Shown: positions 1 through 9,051 of the stretch, piece after piece
Position numbering within the stretch: position 1 is the stretch's first letter
Layout: the number at the start of each line of letters is the position of its first letter
Assembly (NCBI RefSeq): GCF_014217545.1
Contig: NZ_CP043178.1
Coordinates: 868,001 to 932,000, forward strand
DNA from: Pseudarthrobacter sp. NBSH8
GTDB lineage: Bacteria; Actinomycetota; Actinomycetes; Actinomycetales; Micrococcaceae
Length of the DNA stretch: 64,000 nucleotides
Direction: 5' to 3'
Position numbers and translations under genes: made by a program
The notes under the pieces: generated by a model
Databases searched by the model: none
What the model was told of the DNA's origin: nothing
Seen by the model: only the letters and a program-made list of their open reading frames with translations

Positions 1-532
1 CCGGGACCAGGGATTCCTCGCTGACGGTGTGCGCCACCCCTAGCCCGTGGCATTCAGGGCAGGCGCCGGCCGCGGTGTTCGGCGAAAACGCGTCGGAGTC
101 CAGTTGCTCGGCACCGGCCGGGTAAGTGCCCGCCCGGGAAAACAGCATGCGGAGCGAATTGGAGAGCGTGGTCACCGTGCCCACGGTGGAGCGGCTGCTG
201 GGGGCGCCGCGGCGCTGTTGAAGTGCGACGGCGGGTGGCAGCCCGGAGATCATCTCCACTTTGGGATTGTGGCCCTGCTGGATAAGGCGGCGTGCGTACG
301 GGGCCACGGATTCGAAGTAGCGGCGCTGGGCTTCGGCGTAGATGGTGCCGAAAGCGAGGGAGGACTTTCCCGAGCCGGAGACCCCGGTAAAAGCCACAAT
401 GGAGTCGCGGGGCACATCCACGTCCACGTTCCGCAGGTTGTTCTCCCGCGCGCCCCGGACCCGGACGAAGCCGTCCGCCAGATGGCCAGAAGTGGGAAGG
501 GAAACATCGTCAGCCGGTTTAAGGTTCCGCAT
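1..532 (-). CDS. UvrA-like excinuclease ATPase paralogue, N-terminal part (runs off the window)
   Basis: Reading the minus strand from an ATG at 532 gives 177 codons open to the window edge. Visible are the Walker A motif [14 protein letters not shown] near residue 40, the UvrA-type insertion start ([14 protein letters not shown]) and the first pair of a zinc finger (CPECHGLG) near residue 160. These are diagnostic of the UvrA family of ABC-type ATPases that scan DNA for damage or protect against intercalating drugs. The short N-terminus and lack of uvrB/uvrC neighbours favour a UvrA paralogue over housekeeping uvrA; this is inference. It is divergent from the adenine deaminase with only 48 bp between the starts, so the two promoters must overlap. 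The ribosome binding site is weak. The C-terminal part lies outside the window. Confidence 0.85.
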   Translation of the reverse strand, partial: MRNLKPADDVSLPTSGHLADGFVRVRGARENNLRNVDVDVPRDSIVAFTGVSGSGKSSLAFGTIYAEAQRRYFESVAPYARRLIQQGHNPKVEMISGLPPAVALQQRRGAPSSRSTVGTVTTLSNSLRMLFSRAGTYPAGAEQLDSDAFSPNTAAGACPECHGLGVAHTVSEESLVP

Positions 533-580
533 CGATCCGACTCTAGCCGCGAACCGGCCGGCGGGCGATATCCTGACCCG

Positions 581-1687
581 ATGGACAACAACCGGGACAC
601 CGCCGCCGATACGCTGCCACAGACGGGACCACCAGCCACGGAAGTGCCCGGGACGGAACTTCCAGGGACAGAACCTTCGGAGACGGACCTGCCGGAGACC
701 GAAGCGGCGCAGCTCCTGCCCGTCGCGGAACTGCACCTGCACCTTGAGGGCACTCTGCAGCCGGAGCTGATCCTCGAACTGGCCGGGCGCAACGGCATCA
801 CCCTGCCGTACTCCGGCCTGGAAGAGCTCCGCGGACTGTACGAGTTCACTGACCTGCAGTCCTTCCTGAACCTGTACTACGCCAACATGGCAGTGCTGCA
901 GACCGAACAGGACTTCGCCGACATGACCCGCGCCTACCTGGCCCGCGCCGCCGCTGCAGGGGTCCGGCACGCGGAGATCATGATGGACCCGCAGGCCCAC
1001 CTCTCCCGCGGTGTCAGCCTTGAAACCTGCGTCAACGGCGTGGCGTCGGCCCTGGCCACCTCCCAGGAGGACTTCGGCATATCCACCCTCCTGATCGCCG
1101 CATTCCTGCGGGACCTGTCCGAGGAATCCGCGCTGGAAGTCCTGGACGGCCTGCTTGCCATGAACGCCCCCATCGCGGCCATCGGTCTGGATTCCGCCGA
1201 GGTGGGCAACCCGCCGGCAAAATTCGAGCGGCTGTTCGCCAAAGCCCGCGAAGCGGGCCTGCGGCTGACCGCCCACGCAGGCGAGGAGGGGCCGCCGTCG
1301 TACATCATCGACGCTCTGGACGTCCTCGGAGTGGAACGGATTGACCACGGCATCCGCTGCATGGAGGACCCCGAACTGGTGGAGCGGCTGGTGGCGGACC
1401 GGATTCCGCTGACGGTCTGCCCGCTCTCGAATGTCCGGCTGCGTGCCGTGGACACCCTGGCGGACCATCCGTTGCCGGCCATGCTCGCCGCCGGGCTCAA
1501 CGTCTCCGTGAACTCGGACGATCCGGCGTACTTCGGTGGGTACGTGGACGACAACTTCTCCCAGCTGAAGGCCGTTTTTGACCTTTCAGACTTTGACAGG
1601 GCACGGTTGGCGGCCAATTCCATCCATTCGTCGTTCGCCTCCGAGGAGCGCAAAGCCGAGCTCCTGGACGAGCTGAACGCCGGCTAG
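581..1687 (+). CDS. Adenine deaminase (adenosine deaminase superfamily)
   Basis: A 368-residue zinc amidohydrolase. Motifs of the adenosine/adenine deaminase fold appear in order: HLHLEG (metal ligands), [10 protein letters not shown] (metal and catalytic residues), [14 protein letters not shown] and [10 protein letters not shown]. The [12 protein letters not shown] and HAGEEGPP forms are those of the bacterial adenine deaminase branch (Pseudomonas PA0148 type), so adenine to hypoxanthine plus ammonia is the likelier reaction; adenosine deamination cannot be excluded. The reading frame stays open far upstream, but that part has no family similarity and overlaps the UvrA-like gene on the other strand, so the ATG at 581 is chosen. 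The first 45 or so residues are a T/P/E-rich extension of unknown role before the catalytic domain. It fits the nitrogen-salvage theme of the window. Confidence 0.88.
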   Translation: MDNNRDTAADTLPQTGPPATEVPGTELPGTEPSETDLPETEAAQLLPVAELHLHLEGTLQPELILELAGRNGITLPYSGLEELRGLYEFTDLQSFLNLYYANMAVLQTEQDFADMTRAYLARAAAAGVRHAEIMMDPQAHLSRGVSLETCVNGVASALATSQEDFGISTLLIAAFLRDLSEESALEVLDGLLAMNAPIAAIGLDSAEVGNPPAKFERLFAKAREAGLRLTAHAGEEGPPSYIIDALDVLGVERIDHGIRCMEDPELVERLVADRIPLTVCPLSNVRLRAVDTLADHPLPAMLAAGLNVSVNSDDPAYFGGYVDDNFSQLKAVFDLSDFDRARLAANSIHSSFASEERKAELLDELNAG

Positions 1688-1927
1688 CTCCGGTCCGCCC
1701 TGCTCGATACACTGGTGCGCGAGCGCGGCCGGAAAGAGTCCGGCGATACCCGGAATTTGTGCTCCAGGGTTGAGTAAACAGCCCCCTAGCCGAGACTCCT
1801 GCCTCACTTCTGCTGTAATCCGCGTCATAGTCGGTCACGACACGCAGAGTTAACCAATTCAAGTCGCGCGATTTAACAGGGTCTTGGCAGGATGCCTAGT
1901 GACAGATCGCATTATGCAAGGGGAAAA

Positions 1928-2851
1928 ATGGCCAAGTCCATCGCAGATAACACCGACCTCCGACTCAAGACCGTGCTGCACGTGCTGACGGAAGGCGTCT
2001 GGTCCGGCGGTTCACTCAACGCTGGCGAGGTTCTGGCGGAAGCCACTGCGCGCGTGCCGTTCAGTGAACACGAGGCCACGCTGCTCAGCGGCGGCATCCC
2101 GCGTGGACACAAGACGCTCACCTCCGCCACGGCCAAGCTGGTCAAGGCCGGCTGGCTGGTCAAGGGCCGTTCCGGCTGGACCATCACCGATGACGGCATG
2201 CGCGCCACGGTGGCCTTCCCCGATGCGGATTCGTTCGCCACGGCGCTCGACGCCGGCACTCCGGTTCCTGCCGACGTCGCCATTCCGCCGGCCCCGGCAC
2301 CTGCGCCGGCAGCGAAGGCGGCTCCCGCCAAAAAGGCCCCGGCGAAGCGGACTCCCGCCAAGAAGGCCCCGGCGAAGCGGACTCCCGCCAAGAAGGCCGC
2401 CGACGCCGTCGGGAAGGCCGCCAAGGCAATCGAAGACGCCATTGAGGACGCCGTGGAGCCTGTGGTCAAGGCCGTCCGCTCACGCAAGGCAGCACCCAAA
2501 ACTGCGGCTAAGGCCGCGCCCAAGGCCGAAGCTCCAGCTGTGGAGACTTTCCCGCAGCCCGAGGCCGTAGCGGTTGCCGGCGACTTCAACACCATCCTGG
2601 GCGCGCCGGAGAACTGGGCCCCGCAGTACGACGAAGCCCAGCTGACGCTCGATGCCCTGGACCAGCTGTGGAAGATCAGCGCCGACCTGCCCGCTGGCTC
2701 TTACACCTTCAAAATCGCGCTGAACCGTTCGTGGGACGAGAACTACGGCGCATTCGGCACGTTCGATGGCCCCAACCACGAACTGCACCACGACGGCGGC
2801 ACGGTCACCATCCGCTACGATCACCGCACTCGGGACATCACCATCAACTGA
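1928..2851 (+). CDS. Winged-helix / Lys-Ala-Pro linker / X25-type carbohydrate-binding fusion protein
   Basis: A 307-residue protein with three parts. Residues 1-98 resemble a small helix-turn-helix/winged-helix domain (ends KLVKAGWLVKGRSGWTIT). Residues about 105-205 are an alanine-lysine-proline linker like the tails of histone H1, containing the decapeptide repeat APAKKAPAKR. Residues about 212-307 resemble the X25/pullulanase-associated beta-sandwich (PAGSYTFKIALN...WDENYG). The X25-like domain normally binds glucans outside the cell, yet no signal peptide is present and the linker is DNA-binding-like, so the function is open. Such proteins tend to be annotated glycosidase, but no catalytic domain is visible. 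The start at 1928 follows AAGGGG; a start at 1892 would add 12 residues without a good ribosome site. A 240-bp untranslated region precedes it. Confidence 0.7.
   Translation: MAKSIADNTDLRLKTVLHVLTEGVWSGGSLNAGEVLAEATARVPFSEHEATLLSGGIPRGHKTLTSATAKLVKAGWLVKGRSGWTITDDGMRATVAFPDADSFATALDAGTPVPADVAIPPAPAPAPAAKAAPAKKAPAKRTPAKKAPAKRTPAKKAADAVGKAAKAIEDAIEDAVEPVVKAVRSRKAAPKTAAKAAPKAEAPAVETFPQPEAVAVAGDFNTILGAPENWAPQYDEAQLTLDALDQLWKISADLPAGSYTFKIALNRSWDENYGAFGTFDGPNHELHHDGGTVTIRYDHRTRDITIN
2321..2398 (+). repeat. In-frame 30-bp tandem repeat (2.6 copies)
   Basis: Units at 2321-2350 and 2351-2380 plus a partial third at 2381-2398 differ at only two positions. Each 30-bp unit encodes a ten-residue Lys/Ala/Pro module of the linker in the fusion protein. 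Copy number is likely to vary between strains by slippage. Confidence 0.85.
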
Positions 2852-2951
2852 CCGGACGCGCCCCTCCTCCCACCGAGTTTTTGGGCATGTAACCGCGTCT
2901 GCGGGCGGATTTTGGGTCAGTATCTGGACAAAAACTCCGGAGTGAAGCAGT

Positions 2952-2982
2952 GTGGAAACCGGCCGTCCTGGCCGGTTTCCAC
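2952..2982. terminator. Perfect 13-bp hairpin between the fusion gene and yceI
   Basis: Arms GTGGAAACCGGCC (2952-2964) and GGCCGGTTTCCAC (2970-2982) are perfectly complementary around a 5-nt loop. It lies 100 bp after the upstream stop and 16 nt before the AAGGAG site of the YceI gene. There is no T-run behind it, so it may be a non-canonical terminator of the upstream gene or a stable structure in the yceI leader. Confidence 0.5.
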
Positions 2983-3012
2983 CCCACTGTTTCCCACCAA
3001 GGAGATGCGAAA

Positions 3013-3558
3013 GTGACCCTACCTTCAGGCCTTACCTCCGGCGTCTGGACCCTGGACATGTCGCACAGCGAGATCGGCTTCACTGTCCGGCACGCGGGCA
3101 TCAGCAAGGTCCGCGGACGTTTCACGGACGCCTCGGCCGAAGCCCGCGTTGGTTCATCATTGGCAGAGGCTTCGCTTCACGCCACGGTCAAAACGGCCAG
3201 CTTCGATTCCGGCGACGCCAACCGCGACGGACACGTGAAGGGGGCGGACTTCTTCGATGTGGAGGAGTACCCCGAGATGACGTTCCGTGCCACCTCGGTA
3301 GAGGGCGACGGCGAGGATTACACGCTCACGGGCGATCTCACCATCCGCGGAATCACCAAGCCGGTGGAGCTGGAGGTTGAGTTCACCGGGGTAGCCGTGG
3401 ACCCGTTTGGTGCCACTCGCGCAGGGTTCTCCGCGGAGTGCGAGATCAGCCGCAAGGAGTTCGGCCTGACCTGGAACGCTGCCCTGGAAGCCGGCGGCCT
3501 GCTGGTCAGCGACAAGGTAAAGATCAACGTCGAAGCGGCGCTGGTCAAGCAGTCCTGA
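3013..3558 (+). CDS. YceI family lipocalin-like protein
   Basis: A 181-residue YceI-domain protein. It opens with the typical TSGVWTLDMSHSEIGFTVRH, followed by KVRGRF, then DANRDGHVKGADFFDVEEYP and DLTIRGITKPV, all family hallmarks. YceI proteins form a beta-barrel that binds polyisoprenoid-like lipids. There is no signal peptide, so this member is probably cytoplasmic, as is common in Actinobacteria. The GTG start at 3013 is chosen because AAGGAG lies 8 nt upstream; the frame extends to an ATG at 2950, but that start lies beside the hairpin and lacks a ribosome site. The acylphosphatase gene follows after 5 nt and is probably co-transcribed. Confidence 0.88.
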   Translation: MTLPSGLTSGVWTLDMSHSEIGFTVRHAGISKVRGRFTDASAEARVGSSLAEASLHATVKTASFDSGDANRDGHVKGADFFDVEEYPEMTFRATSVEGDGEDYTLTGDLTIRGITKPVELEVEFTGVAVDPFGATRAGFSAECEISRKEFGLTWNAALEAGGLLVSDKVKINVEAALVKQS

Positions 3559-3563
3559 CAGCC

Positions 3564-3908
3564 ATGGGCTTTTCCTGGCGCCGCGACGACTCTGGCCGGG
3601 ATAACCCTGGCGGGGATATCCCCGGCCGGGAGTACGGCGACATCCGGCTCTCTGCCCGCGTCTTTGGCGTGGTGCAGGGGGTCGGGTTCCGTTTCTGGAC
3701 GATGGGAAAAGCCGACGAGCTGGGGCTTAAGGGCGTGGTGAGGAACCTCGACGACGGCTCGGTGTCCATCGAGGCCGAAGGGCCGGAGCAGCAGGTCCAC
3801 AAGCTCCTGGACTGGCTGAGATCGGAGAACGCCCCCGGCCGGGTGGAACGGGTGGAGGAGTCCATCTCCGCCGCCGACGGATCGTTCCGGGATTTCACGG
3901 CACGCTGA
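3564..3908 (+). CDS. Acylphosphatase
   Basis: A 114-residue protein whose last 90 residues are an acylphosphatase domain: ARVFGVVQGVGFRFW carries the phosphate-binding loop with the catalytic Arg, and VVRNLDDGSVSIEAEG carries the catalytic Asn. It hydrolyses carboxyl-phosphate bonds such as that of acetyl phosphate. The N-terminal 25 residues (Asp/Gly/Arg-rich) are an extension absent from the usual 90-100-residue enzyme; part may be untranslated if a later start is used. The gene follows yceI by 5 nt, and its 3' end overlaps the convergent MFS gene by 14 bp. Confidence 0.88.
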   Translation: MGFSWRRDDSGRDNPGGDIPGREYGDIRLSARVFGVVQGVGFRFWTMGKADELGLKGVVRNLDDGSVSIEAEGPEQQVHKLLDWLRSENAPGRVERVEESISAADGSFRDFTAR

Positions 3909-5100
3909 CGCGCTCTTTTGGCCCCGGCGGGTAGGAGTGCCGCCGTCCCGTGAGGATCAGCGCAAACGCGACGACGGCGGGAATTGCAGCGGCGATCGGG
4001 ACCAGGAGCGGCCCCGCAATGGTGAGGGCAGCGGCGCCGAACATCGCGCCGATCATGATCCCGATCTGGATGGTCAGTACCGTCAGTCCGTTGGCGGCGT
4101 CCCTGTACTCGCCCCCGGCCCGGAGGATGGCGGACTGGTTGTAAATCCCCATCGCGCCAATGCCTGTGCCCCAGACCAGCATCAGGACCAGCGTGACCGG
4201 CAGCGCCAGGGCCGGCACGACGCTTCCCACCAGCGGGAGCAGGGCCACGGAAATTACAACGCCGGCGACAGTGATCAGGAGCCAGCGCCGGGGCCGGGAG
4301 TCCACGGTGACGCCGGCGATCCAGATGCCCACCAGCCCGGCAACACCGAGGACACTGATGGACAGCGGGATGCTGAAGTCAGGCAGCCGGACCTCGCGCA
4401 GGAACGGCGCAATGTAGGTGAACAAGGCGAAGTGGGCCATAAGCATCAGCGGCCAGGCAACGGCGACAGTCTTCACTCCCGGCTGGCCGATCGCCTTGCG
4501 GATTGATGGGTGCGGAGCATCGGGGATACGCCGCACCGGGGGAAGCAGCCACACGGCAAGGAGCGCCAGCACCACCCCGGAGGCGGCCAGGACCAGGAAC
4601 GCCGCGCGCCAGCCGACGATGTTGCCCAGGGCGGTGCCTACCGGGGCGCCGATGGCCAGTCCCAGGCTGTTGCCGCTGAAGACGATGGCCAGCGCCTTGC
4701 CCACTTTGTGGGCCGGGACGATCCGCGCCACAAACGGGGCCATGGCGGACCACAGCAGGCCGTGGGCAATGCCGCCCACCACCCGTGAACCCATGGCGGC
4801 ACCGAAATCGGAGACGATGGCCACCAGTGCGTTGCTGGCCGCGAAGAACAGGATCAGCGCGATGAGCAGGTAGTGCCGGGGGACCCGCGCCAGCAGCAGA
4901 GACAACGGGATCACGGTGACCACGATGATGGCGGCGTAGCCCGCCGTCAGATACCCGGCAGTGGCCTCGGAGACCCGGAAGTCGCCGCTGATCTGGGGCA
5001 GCAGGCCGGAGGGCAGGAGTTCGGTGGTGATGGCGGTAAAGCCGATGGCGGCAAGGACGATCAGGGCGCCGACTGGCAACCTGTTGCTCTGGGAAGTCAC
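3895..5100 (-). CDS. MFS transporter, DHA1 (AraJ/PbuE-like) exporter
   Basis: A 401-residue membrane protein with about 12 hydrophobic segments and the compact layout of the DHA1 drug:proton antiporter family. The N-terminal stretch TELLPSGLLPQIS followed by SEATAGYLTAGYA is typical of the AraJ/sugar-efflux/purine-efflux branch. The substrate cannot be read from sequence; export of a drug, sugar or nucleoside is the family expectation. The start is only about 20 bp downstream of the 3' end of the large nuclease-helicase gene on the same strand, so read-through from that gene is possible. Confidence 0.82.
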   Translation of the reverse strand: MTSQSNRLPVGALIVLAAIGFTAITTELLPSGLLPQISGDFRVSEATAGYLTAGYAAIIVVTVIPLSLLLARVPRHYLLIALILFFAASNALVAIVSDFGAAMGSRVVGGIAHGLLWSAMAPFVARIVPAHKVGKALAIVFSGNSLGLAIGAPVGTALGNIVGWRAAFLVLAASGVVLALLAVWLLPPVRRIPDAPHPSIRKAIGQPGVKTVAVAWPLMLMAHFALFTYIAPFLREVRLPDFSIPLSISVLGVAGLVGIWIAGVTVDSRPRRWLLITVAGVVISVALLPLVGSVVPALALPVTLVLMLVWGTGIGAMGIYNQSAILRAGGEYRDAANGLTVLTIQIGIMIGAMFGAAALTIAGPLLVPIAAAIPAVVAFALILTGRRHSYPPGPKERVSVP

Positions 5101-5119
5101 TTCATGAACTTACCGTGAT

Positions 5120-8100
5120 TCAGCGGTAAGAACACGGTTTCTCAGGGTGTTGCGCGGGCCGTGAGTACCAAGGGCCATGGACACCCGCGCCGAGGCCGAT
5201 GAAGGCGCCGAGCTCTTCCAGTACCGCCGGTTTGGCCGGCATGTAGTTCGTGAGCTCGGGGGAGCGGATGATCACGGCACGCCACTGGCCCCGCGACACG
5301 GCCACGTTGATCCGGTTCCGGTTCAGCAGGAATTCGACCCCGCGCGGAGCTTCGGCAACGGCGGAGCAGGCCATGGACACCAGGACCACCGGCGCCTCCT
5401 GGCCCTGGAACTTGTCTACCGTGCCCACACGGACACCGGGTAGGCCGGCGTCATGCAGGGCCTGCCGGATCAGCTGGACCTGGGCGTTGTAGGCGGCCAC
5501 CACAAGGATGTCCTCCGGGTTCAGTGGCCTGGCCGGTTTGTCGTCGCCCGGAAGCCATTTCAGCCCAATGTGCCGCTGGGCCTGACGGACCACCTCGGCA
5601 GCTTCTTCTGGGGAGGACTTAGTGTTCCCGCTGTGGTCCACAAAGACTGTTTCCACCCCGGCGGGCAGCTCCGCGAGGCTGCGGAGGGATGCCACCGGCG
5701 CAGCTTCCAGCTTTCCGTCGTAGCTGAGGACGGACACGGCCCGGCACAGGTCCGGGTGCATCCGCCAGCTGTCCGCCAGGAAATAGCCCAGTTCGCCGGG
5801 GAGCGTGGCGTGCCCGGCAGCAAGCCAGCCCAAGGCGGACTCGTCCACGGGCTCCGGGTGCGAGCCCTGCGTGACCTGAGGCAGCTGCTGCGGGTCACCG
5901 AGGAGCAGGAGGCGCTTGGCGGCGCGGGCCACGGCCAGTGTGTTGGCCAGCGAGAACTGGCCGGCCTCGTCGATGACCAACAGGTCCAAGGATCCTGCTG
6001 GCACGGACTTGCCCGTCATGGTCCACGCGGTGCCGCCCACCAGGCAGCCGCCGGGGGAACCCAGCAGCGCCGCGACGTCGTCGTCGGAGGTTCGGTGCCA
6101 CAGCACCGGATGCGGGGCGGCCAGCTTCTTCGCCACCCGTGCCGGATCCACTCCGGCGGTTTCGATCGCTGTGCAGAGCATGTTCTCCACCACCGCGTGG
6201 GACTGCCCCACCACCCCGATCTTCCAGCCCTGTTCCACCAGCCGGGCAATGACGTGGGAGCCGACGTAGGTCTTGCCCGTGCCGGGAGGGCCCTGCACTG
6301 CAAGGTACGAATGATCGAGGTCCAGCAGCGTGGCGGTGATCGCCGTGACGTAGTCCGCTGCACCGGCGGCGTCCGTGCCGACGGCTGCGGGACCTGGCAT
6401 CGAGTGGAAGCGCGGAGGCACCTTGCGCAGGATGTCGACGCCGGGATGTTCCGGAAGCGAGGGCACCGAGGCGCCAACACCCTGGGCCAGTTCGGCCAGG
6501 GCGGCCTCGATGCTGGCGGTGCGGATGGGCTGGTCCTCGGTGAGCGCCACCGGAATGTGCGGGTACGCGGGGACTTTCCCTGTTTCCCGTTCCTCGATGG
6601 TGATCATGGCCTGGCCGGCAACCCGCGGGTGGTCCTCCACCGCGGTCACGAGCGTGCCGAAGGTGAACCCGCGGCCCGTGGCGGTGCCCAGGGGATCCTC
6701 CAGGCCAGCGGGGACCGGCGCATTGTAGAGCCGGCACCAGGTGCTTCCGGGCTTGAACTCCGACCCTTCGCTCATGATCCCGGTCAGCCTCAGCCTGCGG
6801 GTACGCATCCGGGCCGTAGGCTTTGCGAGCTCCCAGTCCGTCAGTATTTCCGCGGTATCCACCACAAACACGTTGCGGTGCTCCGACCAGTGGTCGATCT
6901 CGGACTCGGTGCGGTCGAAGTGTTCCCACCAGAACTGCTTGCGCTCGCGGCGGTGGTAACCGGTGGCTGCGGCCACCATTGCGATGGCCCGTTCGTCGTT
7001 GGTCCAGGGCCGGTTGTCCGGCAGGCCGGCCAGATACTCCTGGAGGCGGCGCTCCTCGGGTGTTGGCTCGGGTTCCGGTAGCGGTGGCGAGGCCGCAACA
7101 GCGGACGATGACGACAACAACGCCGGCTGCCCGCCGTCGTCGGAAGTTCCGGTTGTCGCCGTGCGTGAGGCAGCCGTCCGTCGCAGACCCAGCAGCCAGT
7201 CGCGGAGGCGGAGGGTGGAGAGGCAGTCGTACTCGTTGTAGTCGGAGATGGAGGCCAGGATATGGGCGGCCGTGGCGGCGTCGTCGTCGTCCCGCGCAGC
7301 ACAGTAACCGGCATATGCCACCACGGAGGCTCCGGCGTCCTTCACGTCCCCGGAGCGGAGGTTGTCTCCCATGTACAGGGGTTCAAGCTTCTTGATGGAG
7401 TAGGACGGCTCGGAGATCCGGAGCGAATGCCGGGCGGTGGCGTAGAGGTCCACAAGGAGGCCGTCGCGGAGCCAGTTGTCCACGATGTCCTCGCCTGCGA
7501 GGTGCGTGACGGACAGGTTCCGCAGCGCCGATTTCTCGTAGGCGGCGTAGTGGTAAACGTGCATGTCCGGGTACCTGGCGCGCCGCTCTTCCACATAGGC
7601 GAGGAAGTCCAGGAATGCCTGCCGCTCCTCGTTGCGCGAATGCGCCCAGAAGGGCCGGAAGACGGGTTTGTCATCCACGACAGGCGTGCCCGCTGCGTGG
7701 GCGTCCGCAGCGTCACCGTCAAACACCGGCGCCTCGATCACCCCGAACAGGTACTCCAGCCCCCATTTGCTGGTGGCGGGGTCCTGCCAGAGGGGATCGC
7801 CCTCGAAGTCGAAGAAGATGTCGCCGGGACTGGGCTCCGGAATCGCTGCCAAGGCATTCTCCGGCAGCACCTTGAACGTGACGGTGTGCTCCTCGCCGTC
7901 CTTGAAGTAGGTGCGGGAACCGTCCGGAACGTCCCGGCCCAGCTGCATACGGGCCTGGTCGCGGAGCCGGACCAGCGAGCCCGTGGCCTTGCCCGGCGGG
8001 AGATCGGCCAGCTCGTCGATGGTGGTGATGTGGTCGGTTATGAGTTTCCTCCGCCGGAGGGTGGTCATGCCGCCCACCAGCAGGAGGTCGCGGTGGGACC

Positions 8101-8899
8101 GGACCTGCTCGGCGCAGTAGTTGCACCGCCCGCAGTACGCGACGCCGGGCTGTTGCCACTGCACCGCTGAACCGGCCTCGCGGTGGGCGGCGGTCAGGGC
8201 GCGGAACCGGTCGCGGCGCTCGCGGAACACCGGCAGCAGGTCCGGCAGGGAGTGGTGGCTGCGGAGGTAGTCGCCGTCCACCACGGCGCCCAGCACCAGT
8301 GTGACCCGGGGCGAAGGCTCCAGTCCCATGCCGATGAGCTGGTCGCCGTAGGCGGCAAGCTGCAGGAGCGCGCCCACCTTGGCGTGCCGGGCGAGCTTGG
8401 TGTCCCAGACCTCGTAACGGCCAGGGTTTCCGGTTCCGGCGGCCTCGTTGACGATGAAGTCCGCGTAGCCCAGGAACTCGCCGTCGAAAAAGGTTGCCTG
8501 GAAAACGACGTCGGCCCCGGCACGGAGCGCGAGTTCCGTCTCAGCGTGCCGTGCCAGCAGCTCGCCTCGGATGTTCTCCCCGCGCTCGATCGAGTACACC
8601 CCGGCGCCGCGGCCGGCGTCCCAAGCGCCGTACTGCGCAATCAGGCCGGCCAGGACCTTGGCCTCGTGCTTGTCGCCGAGCGCCCCGGCGCGGCGCTGCA
8701 TTTCGTCGTCGGGAAACTGCGCTTTGGGGGACCGGCCCAGTTTCTCGTCCAGGATGCGGAGTGTGCGGTATTCGCATTCGCTGGCGGCCACCAGGTCGCT
8801 AGCGGAAAACACCAGGTCCTGCGGCGCGCGGGGGCCGGAATCAGCGGAACTGGAATCCGCACTGCGGGGATCAACGCTGGCTGGATCGAGCAGAAACAC
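5120..8899 (-). CDS. TM0106-family RecB-like nuclease fused to SF1 DNA helicase
   Basis: A 1259-residue two-part enzyme. The N-terminal third has a RecB-type PD-(D/E)XK nuclease with a cysteine cluster (YCGRCNYC near residue 255, probably an iron-sulphur or zinc site), followed by an RNase H-like region (FFDFEGDPLWQD, then EYDCLSTLRLRDWLL). The C-terminal half is a superfamily 1 helicase with Walker A (QGPPGTGKTYVGS), Walker B (LLVIDEAGQFS) and motif V/VI (GTVDKFQGQEAPVVLVSM, NRNRINVAVSR). The overall design matches the actinobacterial TM0106 RecB-like family, presumed to act in DNA repair or foreign-DNA processing; no function is established. The GTG start at 8899 has GAGGAG six bases upstream. 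No restriction or other defence genes adjoin it. Confidence 0.85.
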   Translation of the reverse strand: MFLLDPASVDPRSADSSSADSGPRAPQDLVFSASDLVAASECEYRTLRILDEKLGRSPKAQFPDDEMQRRAGALGDKHEAKVLAGLIAQYGAWDAGRGAGVYSIERGENIRGELLARHAETELALRAGADVVFQATFFDGEFLGYADFIVNEAAGTGNPGRYEVWDTKLARHAKVGALLQLAAYGDQLIGMGLEPSPRVTLVLGAVVDGDYLRSHHSLPDLLPVFRERRDRFRALTAAHREAGSAVQWQQPGVAYCGRCNYCAEQVRSHRDLLLVGGMTTLRRRKLITDHITTIDELADLPPGKATGSLVRLRDQARMQLGRDVPDGSRTYFKDGEEHTVTFKVLPENALAAIPEPSPGDIFFDFEGDPLWQDPATSKWGLEYLFGVIEAPVFDGDAADAHAAGTPVVDDKPVFRPFWAHSRNEERQAFLDFLAYVEERRARYPDMHVYHYAAYEKSALRNLSVTHLAGEDIVDNWLRDGLLVDLYATARHSLRISEPSYSIKKLEPLYMGDNLRSGDVKDAGASVVAYAGYCAARDDDDAATAAHILASISDYNEYDCLSTLRLRDWLLGLRRTAASRTATTGTSDDGGQPALLSSSSAVAASPPLPEPEPTPEERRLQEYLAGLPDNRPWTNDERAIAMVAAATGYHRRERKQFWWEHFDRTESEIDHWSEHRNVFVVDTAEILTDWELAKPTARMRTRRLRLTGIMSEGSEFKPGSTWCRLYNAPVPAGLEDPLGTATGRGFTFGTLVTAVEDHPRVAGQAMITIEERETGKVPAYPHIPVALTEDQPIRTASIEAALAELAQGVGASVPSLPEHPGVDILRKVPPRFHSMPGPAAVGTDAAGAADYVTAITATLLDLDHSYLAVQGPPGTGKTYVGSHVIARLVEQGWKIGVVGQSHAVVENMLCTAIETAGVDPARVAKKLAAPHPVLWHRTSDDDVAALLGSPGGCLVGGTAWTMTGKSVPAGSLDLLVIDEAGQFSLANTLAVARAAKRLLLLGDPQQLPQVTQGSHPEPVDESALGWLAAGHATLPGELGYFLADSWRMHPDLCRAVSVLSYDGKLEAAPVASLRSLAELPAGVETVFVDHSGNTKSSPEEAAEVVRQAQRHIGLKWLPGDDKPARPLNPEDILVVAAYNAQVQLIRQALHDAGLPGVRVGTVDKFQGQEAPVVLVSMACSAVAEAPRGVEFLLNRNRINVAVSRGQWRAVIIRSPELTNYMPAKPAVLEELGAFIGLGAGVHGPWYSRPAQHPEKPCSYR

Positions 8900-8986
8900 G
8901 GGGTCTCCTCATTGATGTGCCTGGTGACTTGCCTGGCCGGTGGACGGTTCCCCTGGCGCTGGTTTGAATCTAGCAACAGCCACTGA

Positions 8987-9049
8987 CAACGCGGGGTCAC
9001 TTACGGCCCTTCACGGGCCTCTGGATGGGCGGTAAGTGACCCCGCGTTG
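8987..9049. repeat. Perfect 18-bp inverted repeat, REP-like or terminator element
   Basis: Left arm 8987-9004 (CAACGCGGGGTCACTTAC) and right arm 9032-9049 are exact reverse complements, separated by 27 nt that contain an inner stem (GGCCC/GGGCC, 9005-9019). It sits between terC and the nuclease-helicase gene, both on the minus strand, 2 bp from the terC stop codon. It could terminate terC transcription, but the nested structure and unusually long perfect arms suggest a dispersed palindromic repeat. Confidence 0.7.
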
Positions 9050-9051
9050 CT

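Noticed and set aside
47..580. Upstream extension of the adenine deaminase frame (178 codons)
   Set aside because: Lies opposite a clear UvrA-like coding region and has no deaminase similarity; the ATG at 581 is preferred.
5453..7081. 542-codon open frame on the plus strand
   Set aside because: It is the antisense of the nuclease-helicase gene, with no family motif; long antisense frames are expected at this GC content.
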